64,000 bases of DNA from NCBI GenBank assembly GCA_015680685.1, contig MNCI01004154.1, forward strand, positions 646,875 through 710,874, written 5' to 3'. This document shows positions 55,382 to 64,000 of this stretch, piece after piece. The notes beneath the pieces were generated by a model, which worked only from the letters and a program-made list of their open reading frames with translations, made no database searches and was not told the DNA's origin. The translations under genes and the position numbers were made by a program. The first letter of the stretch is position 1; the number at the start of each line of letters is the position of its first letter. This stretch comes from Gnetum montanum (taxonomy: Eukaryota; Streptophyta; Gnetopsida; Gnetales; Gnetaceae).

Positions 55382-57496
55382 ATTCACGTAAATCCTTAAA
55401 TATGATAAATGTTATTTGTAATGAGTTTAATTTTTTGTGAGAAAGCTACCATAAATTAAGATGTTAAAAAAGAAAAGCTTTTGTCGTCATTATTTACCCC
55501 AACTTATAAAAATCTTTGAAGTGACAAATAAAATGTATTTTGCTTTAATTCTCTTGTTAAATTTAGGAATTCTTGTTGCTAATCACCTTCTTGCATTTAC
55601 ATAAATAAAGAAATCTTGGAATTTGATAGACATTGATGGATGAATAAAACATTCCTTAAAGTGGCTCAATATAATTCCCAAGACTCTCAAAATTCATGTG
55701 GTTAGCCATAACATTGTTTGTACAATGGTTTTATGTAACTACCACAACATTGTTAGTAGAATGGTTAAGTGTAGCTACCATATTTCTTATTTTGGATATT
55801 ACTAATAGGATGGAAGGATAGTATTTGCTACCTTCTAGTTTAGGAAATTTAGGCATTCATAATTCTTTATAGTTTCATAAGAAATTAGGAAGTTATAAAA
55901 AGAATTTCAAAATTTTTTATTCATTAGATAGCATATGATTCTTTGTTTTCCATATAGCATATGATAAACTATGAACATATCTATGTTATATCACATATTT
56001 TTTATTAGGATGGCACCATATATTTGGATTATATTTTTAAGGAAAGAATTAGTGGACTTTGAAAAGTTTAAGTTGTGAAGTGAGTTCTTTGAATGAAATC
56101 AAGATGGAAGGGCACCATATCTATGGATTTGATTTATAAGGAAAATATTAATGGTAGTTTTACTAAAGATCCTTAAAAAAAATCTAGGAGCCTTAATTAA
56201 ACATAGAAAGAAATTGAGGAGTTTCAATTTAAAGGATCTTTGAAAATTAAAATATTTGATTAATAGCCAAGGTTAGTAACACTTTAAGTTTGGTGTGTAA
56301 AGGTTTGAATTTATTTTATAATTTACTTGCGTATTGTTGGTGTTGTTTTACCAAAGTCTTATTACATGTAAAAAAATATTTTGTGATTATTGAAATGTTG
56401 AAGACCTTATTACATAATGTTGTTGTGCACATGGAAGAGGAATTAGTCAAAGATTCTTTTAATATTTGGTTGATCACCTTATTTAGAAATTTAGTTTCTA
56501 ATGTAATGGAAGTTACCGATTATTGTAACTAACTATTTAATTGCATAAATTAACATATTATGCTTTAATATATTAATTCTATAATTTACACATTTTTTTT
56601 GCCATTGAAGATTCTACAAAAAAGTTGGCATGTCTTTGAGAAAAATCATAAAAATATATTATTCTATTATTTAATCTAAAAATATATATGTGTATCAACC
56701 TAAAAATGGATGATATTTCATTTAACATTTTGTTACTAAATTGTTGCTTTTACTTATTAATTGTTAACTATGCTTACAATTTATGTTGTCTTTTATATAT
56801 CTATTGTCATTTATCTAAGTACATGAATCTCTCATACAGGAAAAACCATTGATAGGTGAACAAGCCTCTTATATCTTTGAACATTGTATCTTTACTTTAA
56901 ATGATTAGGTTAGTTGTATAATAATTTACTTTCTTCTTACTACATAATAATTAGTTTTACTTGTTTTATTTATTTATTTAGGACACATTTTTTATCTGTC
57001 AAGTATCTAGTTAAACATTACAACTATAGGGCTAGCACTGCTTAAAATAAAGGAAAATAAAAATACTTATACCACTTTTGATAGGACTAGTACCCCATGA
57101 CTACCATGATAGATAGTAGCATATATAGACCCTAGTATGAACTTTATAGCTATCCTAATGCTCAACATCTTGAATCATCCCAACAAGGATTTATATCCTA
57201 ATTGTTCCTAAGATAGTTAGGAGATCTCCTAATTATGATCTCATAGTAGGAAACATATCATATATTTGGTCCTATATTCTATGTATTCATTATGAAAATT
57301 CATTTTATATTCTAGGAACACATCATAGACCTCCTATTACATCAAAGCATACATTATTAACTATGTATAAGCTACTTTTTAAGACCTCTAAATTTAACTA
57401 TATATGCTATGTAACTAGTCAAATAAATCATACTTCATCATCATGAATCATATCACACATGATTCTCCATGATTATGCATCCTAAATTCTTTTCAT
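55382..57496. other. AT-rich region, no recognised gene
   Basis: No confirmed feature. An open plus-strand stretch at 56290-56532 (80 codons; 'VVVHMEEELVKDSFNIWLIT') has acceptable composition but no family I recognise. Confidence 0.4.
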
Positions 57497-57677
57497 ATTT
57501 CATAACTAAAGGATCATCACCTAGAGCCACAATGCTCATGTTGCTAAGCAAGGTCCTAGCAGGGATAGTAGAGGAGTGAATGTTTAACTTCTTCGAATGG
57601 CTATACCTAGGCTTGAACCTAGGTCTTCAACAAGAGAAACAAGCATCCTATACACTATTCACATTTCATAACTATAG
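57497..57677 (-). mobile_element. tRNA-like SINE, copy 1, with 15-bp target duplication
   Basis: Flanked by ATTTCATAACTAAAG (57497-57511) and ATTTCATAACTATAG (57663-57677), one mismatch. The minus-strand body (57662-57512, 151 bp) has 'ggatgcttgtttctc', then 'gacctaggttcaagcctagg' (B-box-like GGTTCAAG), then 'aagttaaacattca'. It aligns with the SINE at 61842-61954 over the promoter-like part and beyond. This identification comes from the two copies resembling each other and from the duplications. Confidence 0.7.
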
Positions 57678-58302
57678 TTTTTAATTCAACTTAATATTAA
57701 ATAACACCTTTGTTATTGTTGTTATTTCTAAGTTGTATCATATCATGACTCATATTAATTAGACCATGAATTGTGTGAATATAGATCACGATCCTTGAGC
57801 ACTTATCATGATGCTTACTATGACTCATGGTAATGCTTATGAATCTAAGCATGACTTGTAATTATTTTGTTCTTTTGCTTTAACATCCTACTAATACTTG
57901 ACCATAACTCATGGTAGGTCATGACTCCATCATGACCTATGGTGATTGATTAGAAGCTGATAATATCTTGTGATTTCATAAGATTCTTCAATAAATGTCA
58001 TAAAAGTGATCTAATAACAAAAATTTATTTAGAGACAAGGTGAAAATAACCAAAAGTGCAAAAGCAATCATCACTGCATGGACTAAAAAAGATAATCAAG
58101 GCTTTAAGATTATCATAATGGGATTATGCATTTAGTAGAAGGAAGAATAAAATCAAACAAAATACATAATCAATGGTATTAATAAATCAAAATCATGATA
58201 TAGTATTTCATTTACCTCAGGACTAATACAATAATAAGATTGCAATAGGAACAAGACTTCTCCTATAAGGCTATAAGGCATAAACGGAAAGGCATCACAA
58301 AG
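57678..58302. other. AT-rich spacer, nothing recognised
   Basis: Contains many CATGA/TCATG words but no clear repeat unit, gene or boundary. Confidence 0.4.
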
Positions 58303-58380
58303 TGTAACACTCCTGCATAGGATACCTCTATATAGTATAACATCTAGTTATGTGTGTGTATGGGGTTACCATAAGGGGTA

Positions 58381-58442
58381 TGTTGAGCTAGATAGCTCTT
58401 GATGATATATATGTTGAGCTAGATAGCTCTTGATGATATATG
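58381..58442. repeat. 31-bp direct duplication with internal hairpin
   Basis: TGTTGAGCTAGATAGCTCTT-containing unit starts at 58381 and 58412. Each has the inverted GAGCTA-GA-TAGCTC. Confidence 0.9.
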
Positions 58443-61274
58443 TTCTATAGTGCATTATGATGATTTATAATATGTAGTTTTTGATGTTTCCTTTATGACT
58501 ATATGACATGATTATACATGCTCATCTTATGGAATGTGTTAGAAAGGTACTGTGATTGGTAGGGATGAGGAATTGGGAATAAGAGTAGTAATTTGATATG
58601 TGTTTATAACATTTGCATAGTGATTTGCATGTATGCTTTTATGCTGTGTGGTCATGCTTTGTGATGTTTGATCATGTTTATGACTTGTGAATGAGTTATA
58701 TGTATGATGAGCTTATTATGGGTTTGATTAGATTATGATTTAGATTCTATGTGTAGGAGTTATCTCTTGTGAACCCTAGGTTTATTACTTCAGTTGTGGG
58801 AATTTTATTAAGACTTACAAAAATAATCAATGCAATTTATGTTATATTTTGTTTATATAAACATAAAAAAAAATAAGTTTCCTTCTCCCTCCAATTCATG
58901 TTGAGCATCCCATTCATGCATTTTGAGCTGAACCTTTCCACTACCATTGTTATTTTCTGATTATGCTTAAACTTGCTTGGGATTATTTGGGAGTTGATTT
59001 AAGATTTATTATTATTTTTTGTGCTCAGGTTTGGGAGTTAGTTGAATTAGAATAGAGTTCTATTTGAGTTTTAGGTTTTCTATGGTCATTTTGGATCTTT
59101 GTGGATTTTGATTTTGATTGGTTGATTTCTTTTATATTTACTCAATTTTTCTTCCTAATATTTATGTGTGTTGTCATGTGTATGGACATGTGGGACTATT
59201 GGATGGTTTGGATGTATTGTAGAATGGATTGGGTATTACATGTCATAATTTCATCATATTGTCAAAATGATTCAAATATATGAGGTTTCATGTATGTATT
59301 TTAGTGAATGTTGAACATTGAAGATCCGACCTAGGGACTACAGGAACCCATTGTAGTACTTCAAGGGATCATTGTGTTGTAACTCTATGTTTGCATGATG
59401 TTAGAGTCATTTTTGGTAGTTTTTAACATGAATTATATGTAGACCATGATTCATAGTTGACCCATGATCAAGTCATAATAGGATTTTAGGGGGAATATGA
59501 GTGATTAATATCTCTTAACTAGATCATGGTGATTTTTATGTAGACTCTAGTATAGACCAAGAGTCACAATCCATTTGTGGTGGAGTTCATGATCCCAATA
59601 CAAGTCATGGTGGACATTTGATATTTTTTTTCTTTGTTTTGAGACATAGAATAAATTGCAAAGTCATTGCAAGGCACTTGTAGTAGAGGCCACAATCTCA
59701 CCATGGGTTGTAGTTAGCTAATGGACTAGCAACAAGTCATGGTTGAGTAACAGTTAAGTTGTGATTGATAGGAATGACTTAGAAAGCTAGTTAAGAGATA
59801 GTGAAAACCAAATCACGATTTGGTGATTACTATAATCGTATTTATATGGACATATATGTGGATTGTAGATTTTTTATGGATCATATGATTATTTTGATTA
59901 GCTCATGTATGTTGTGCATTATATAATCAGGACCTCATGTAATGATGAGGAATTGTATTATGTGGTTAAGATATGAATATGCATGTAGTGAGCCTTTTTT
60001 TATCAAGGATTTGTGTATGGTATTTTGATATGTTGTTGTGACTCAAATGGTTTCATACCCTTATCACTTGATGTGCATGATGGCCTATCATATGCTATGA
60101 TATGCATTTGTCTAGTGTAGGGTCATGTAGCAACAGTTGCTTATGATTGTTGTTTTATGATATGTATGCATTTAGTATGAAGCTAGATTGATGGTACATT
60201 TAACATAGGCTATCTATATTAAATATTGAAGCTTAAGCAAGATTAGTGTGTTATTTTATTTATGAGGATGCATGCAACACTAATTGCTTATAGTTAGTCT
60301 TGAGTGAAGCTAGCATAAGATGTATAGAGCGATTGGTGGTGAGATATCTAAGAGGTAGTATTGGATTAATTCCCACTATGATGCATCAATGAGGCTTCTT
60401 TCTTTGGCCTCATCCTAGGAGTAAGTGAGTGTGGATGTGTTCATTCCCATAGTTGTTACATGGTCTACAAGAATCACTAGTTATGCCTATGATCAACCCT
60501 CCAAAAGGGTGGTAGTAGTGGGTTATTAAATGATAGATACTAACACTATTTGAGATAATAAAATACAAATAAAAAATATACAAACATTTGATTATGAGTA
60601 TTCATGTCTATTGATACACATGTTACACTGAGTATGAATATGCTAACTACCATATGGGTTTGTGTATGAATGGTAGTGCATATTTATTTAGTTTTGGTGA
60701 TGAGTGTATTGATGTCTATGTTGTGTATAATCATGTATTGGTACAAAGTAATAGGATTTTGAGACTTAGAAGTATATCATTATTAGCTTGTGTAATGATG
60801 ACTATGTCTAGTATGATATATACATATGTTTTCTTGGCCACAACTTGCCATATGATGTCACTATGATAGTTTTAAGTTGTAGGTTAGCATGTGATTTTGG
60901 TATTACTATGTTCATGAAATGGTTTCTATTTATGCTAAGTTTGTATATGCATTATGGACATGGGTTACCAAATGGATTTGTGATTGTGTTATGGAGCACT
61001 AGTTACTATATGCTTTTTTTGTGGATGTATGATGTAATGATATGTATGCATGTAGGATTAATATTTGGTGTATGATGTTCTCTTTTCCCATTCCTCTTCC
61101 CCAATGAAATACTTTCATCTATATGGTTAGGAAATATAACAACTTTCCACTTAGTTTATATTGACTATATTTTATGTAGGTAATGATATCAGAGGTGCTA
61201 AAGAGTGTTAGGACTAAATGAGGGAATAGCACTATGTACCTTTGTGTATTTTGTATATGTTAGTACTTTGGATT

Positions 61275-61284
61275 TATATAAAAG
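61275..61284 (+). promoter_or_regulatory. TATA box candidate in the long LTR
   Basis: TATATAAAAG in the LTR candidate, upstream of a 1.1-kb R-U5. Confidence 0.4.
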
Positions 61285-61823
61285 CTTATGGTTTTACTAT
61301 GAATATCTTATGATTTGAGATCTATACTACATGTCAGTGTTGTATATATGTGATAACAAGGATAAAGATAACATGCTTGGTATATCATGTTGTGCTTTTG
61401 ACTTATGTATATGATGTTTTATGAGTAAGTAGTATCGTATGATGAGTTTTAGTAAACAAGCTTTAATACTTTATTTTATAGAGATTTCTTTCACCTTGAT
61501 TGTTGATTAATCACACATTTCATCATGAATCTCTATTTAATATACAATTTCTTTTTTTTTTTTTGAATTAAGGTAAACCTGAATTTATAGTAGTTGGTGC
61601 ACATTCAACATTAGCAAAAAAAATAACTACATGTTTAAGCATAAGATATATTTATTAAGAAAGGGCTAAAATTAGAGCTTCCATTAGTGTCTAGAATGAA
61701 AAGGGAAAGATCCAAGAAATCAACAAATACAAAACCAATAAAAGCTAATATTCATAGTAATATTTTCTGATTGGAACCAACATAAATAATCTTTTATCAA
61801 TTCAAGTAAAGCTACATTTAGTG

Positions 61824-61972
61824 ATTGAGTTGAGATGATAAAAAAAGAATCATTGAAAACGTAACCTCTATTGAAGGACTGTGCTCAAGCTTGAACCCAA
61901 GTCTTACAAATTGAGAAATAAGCACCTTACTGTCACTCCAAGCAATGGTCATTAATTGAGTGGAGATGATAA
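61824..61972 (-). mobile_element. tRNA-like SINE, copy 2, with 18-bp target duplication
   Basis: Flanked by ATTGAGTTGAGATGATAA (61824-61841) and ATTGAGTGGAGATGATAA (61955-61972), one mismatch. The minus-strand body (61954-61842, 113 bp) starts with 'ttgcttggagtgacagtaag' and 'gtgcttatttctc' (A-box-like). It continues to 'agacttgggttcaagc' (B-box-like) and ends in a T-run. Spacing of the two boxes is tRNA-like. It is inserted into the long LTR candidate. The T-tail is reminiscent of the plant Au SINE as I recall it, but the family is not assigned. Confidence 0.75.
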
Positions 61973-62384
61973 TGTCATAGAAGCCTTTACAATAGTTATG
62001 CATTACGTTTACAAATTTAACTAAATTAATGTTCACTCAACCAAGGCTCAATGCAAAATGAGATAAGAATTCCACTATTCATTAGAAAACTAATGCCTAT
62101 TATGTCCAATCCAAACTGCATGCAAAATCAATAAGAGAGAATTTAATTTTTCATCTTTTTCATTTTTTTTCCATTCGACAAAGATTGAATAATATCATTA
62201 AGAGAATATCCTCATAATAATTTATTTATGATTTTTTTATTCTCTTGTCAAATACTAATTGTAGATAATTCTAGGCATCGCTTCATCTTAGCCTAGGTAT
62301 AGTAGGCTTGTGGATGGGGTAATGAGTGGTACAATTTTGGGCACAACATCATTTTAGTTTAGGTATAATAGATGAGATGTTACA

Positions 62385-62402
62385 TTATGGTGTTAGAGAA
62401 AG
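62385..62402 (+). other. Primer-binding site of the long-LTR element
   Basis: TTATGGTGTTAGAGAAAG directly after the LTR end resembles TTTGGTATCAGAGC (initiator tRNA-Met) with changes. Confidence 0.55.
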
Positions 62403-62689
62403 TTTTCTCTGAGTTATTTGATGCTCTTAATACTTACCTATTTGGGATTTCAAGCCATAGAAATGGTGGGTAGATGGAAATGTAGTGTTAATGAACTATT
62501 AGGGTCTAATGAGGTAGGTGTAATCAAGTCTTAAAGAAAGATAAAGCAGCTTTCATAGTTAGTAAGTAGTGGATCTGAGAGCAATCAAGCATAGGTTGCT
62601 AAATAGTTCTTACAACAACACATAGTTAGCGGTACCCTCACTCTAGTTACTAGGGAGATGAATATTCGTAGTGATAGTGATGTTCATTA

Positions 62690-63010
62690 GACAAGGCAAC
62701 CTATTAGTAGGAAGTTGGTAGAATAGTTTTGCTAGTTAGGACCTCCTACATTTTCTAGCATTAAGGATTCTATTGTAATGACTAAGTGGTTGAGGAATTT
62801 GGGAAACTATTTTGACTTAATAGAATGCACATCAACCTAATAGATCAAATTGGTTGTGTATGAAATAATAAATAGTGCATGACATTAGTAAAATAATAAG
62901 GAGTAGGCTAAGGAATGGATTAATCCAGAGGTATAGTGGATTGATTTTCTAGCAACATTTAAGTCTAGGTATGCACTAGTATTTTAATTATAATTGATAT
63001 CTCATAGTAT
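62690..63010 (+). pseudogene. gag: gag fragment of the long-LTR gypsy element
   Basis: Reads 'PPTFSSIKDSIVMTKWLRNL', 'GNYFDLIECTST', two stops, 'IKLVVYEIINSA', then 'EWINPEV', stop, 'WIDFLATFKSRYALVF'. This follows the chromovirus/Del-type gag pattern (A..WL..ME..F....C, later a Trp pair and W..F...F..RY). It starts about 300 bases after the PBS, in agreement with a 5' LTR. Stops mostly sit where Gln or Trp is expected. Downstream coding is not clear in the window. Confidence 0.6.
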
Positions 63011-64000
63011 ATTTTCTTCTAAGCTTGTGTATAATTAATCTTTGATCAACCCCTATGTATTGGCAATCTTTTCCCTTTGGACTTGGTAAATATACATGTC
63101 TTATTATGTTTTGATGATATAATTCTTAAGTTTGGATCTTGGAATTTGCTCTTATTACATATTTGAAAATATTATTATTTTGTATTACTTTTCTTAGTAA
63201 TTGCTAATGCTCAGTGCCTCTAGTAAAGGGACAAGTTGGAAGGATGATGGTGGCCCATTACTAATATTTCATTTATGTAAGAATAATATAATTTTTCTAT
63301 TTTTTTGGGATAACGTAAGAATATGACTAAAAATACATGTTAAATAAATATTTGGGGTTTATTATAATTATCTTTTTATTTTATCTTAGAATTCATTCTT
63401 GCACATGTGGGCTTATTCTAGTATTTTCTTGGTGACTTTAACACAGTGGTTGGCCATTGGACCTTTCTATGGATTTATGTTATCTAATTTTTAATAATAA
63501 ATTATTAACACTTTATTTTGCAATTTTTCAAATCCTACCTTTTATGCCTATAAATACTTGGCAATGTTGGTTCTCTTAGCATCAATTATGCATTATGCTC
63601 TCTTTCATTCTTTTGCTTGTGATTGTGCTTGATGGATCTCTTAAGGATTTCTAGATCTAAACTTGTCCTTGCTTGGTGAAGCTTGGATCTTAGCTAATCT
63701 CTTGAGGTAGAGTAAATGTTCTTGATTTCATCAATTCTAATAAGTAGTTTATCTTCTTGCACATGCTATCCTTTTTGTGATGGTTTACATTGCTAATTTG
63801 ATCATGTTGCATGTGTTGTCAATTTAATCATGCTTTGTTGAATCTTTCATAATTTGTTTCTTTGTGTTTTGAATTTTTCTTATACCTATATCATCTCCTT
63901 CCAACTATGGTGGTGACTTTTAGATGCATCATGAAGAATCTAGGTATCACGAGAAAAGCTACAACGAATTTTCAATGCATTTTCTAGCATAGCATCTCGT
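63011..64000 (+). other. AT-rich end of window with possible LTR promoter
   Basis: No gene recognised. TATAAATA at 63549-63556, preceded by 'ttatgcc' and followed by a T/C-rich leader-like stretch, looks like another LTR U3/R junction. Its ends lie outside or are not visible. Confidence 0.35.

Larger units (their letters stand above)
58303..62384 (+). repeat. Candidate long LTR (about 4.1 kb) of a Ty3/gypsy element
   Basis: TGTAACACTCC at 58303 is a typical gypsy LTR start, and GATGTTACA ending at 62384 is followed directly by a PBS-like sequence and then gag. A TATA box (TATATAAAAG, 61275-61284) lies about 1.1 kb before the end. The length is unusual and is partly due to a SINE inserted at 61824-61972. 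A T13 run at 61552-61564 may be another small insertion. No second LTR is in the window, so the start is provisional. Open stretches inside (59101-59283, 60654-61075) are Met/Cys-rich low-complexity sequence. Confidence 0.4.

Noticed and set aside
57497-57677. Possible tRNA gene because of the GGTTCAAG box
   Set aside because: No cloverleaf can be built, and flanking duplications and a second copy show that it is a SINE.
59101-61075. Met/Cys/Tyr-rich open frames of 60-76 codons
   Set aside because: Low-complexity ATG/TGT-rich DNA in a probable LTR, with no recognisable fold or family.

Overview
The window looks like seed-plant nuclear DNA, probably from a large, repeat-swollen genome such as a gymnosperm (inference). 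It is AT-rich, poor in CpG, and almost entirely decayed retrotransposons carrying many stop codons. The one intact gene I recognise is a short single-exon gene at 34561-34776 for a plant MOZART1/GIP protein (gamma-tubulin complex binding). It lies in a small CpG-retaining island. Next to it, on the other strand, is an isolated broken last exon of a cytochrome P450 (33670-34022).

Layout. 1-494: piece of a Ty3/gypsy LTR on the minus strand. 495-5826: plus-strand Ty3/gypsy gag-pol with two RNase H domains, one before and one after the reverse transcriptase (RT). 8240-8870: unidentified coding-like, CpG-retaining patches. 10390-13010: minus-strand decayed transposon ORF with a long helical tail. 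About 13470-21641: minus-strand Tat/Athila-like Ty3/gypsy element with its 5' LTR, primer-binding site (PBS), gag, protease, RT, RNase H and a truncated integrase. 24960-26620: another gypsy gag. 26778-29675: Ty1/copia gag to integrase with PBS, then LTR sequence above it. 36730-37939: solo LTR with a perfect 5-bp target duplication and two tandem arrays inside. 39060-40876: 5'-truncated RTE-type LINE. 41161-55376: a nest, in which an outer LTR element without recognisable coding (duplication AGTGG) holds a full gag-pol element at 44084-53260 (duplication CCTAG/CCCAG), of the same family as the minus-strand element. 57512-57662 and 61842-61954: two tRNA-like SINEs with target duplications. 58303-62384: candidate very long LTR, followed by a PBS and a gag fragment.

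The mobile elements are mostly dead. RT, integrase and protease motifs are recognisable, but stop codons break every frame, often where Gln or Trp codons would be expected. This pattern fits deamination of methylated cytosine. No CRISPR array, rRNA gene or convincing tRNA gene was seen. The most informative structures are the dual RNase H polyprotein, the datable nest, the solo LTR with five GACGTC-type units, the SINE pair, and the lone GIP gene.
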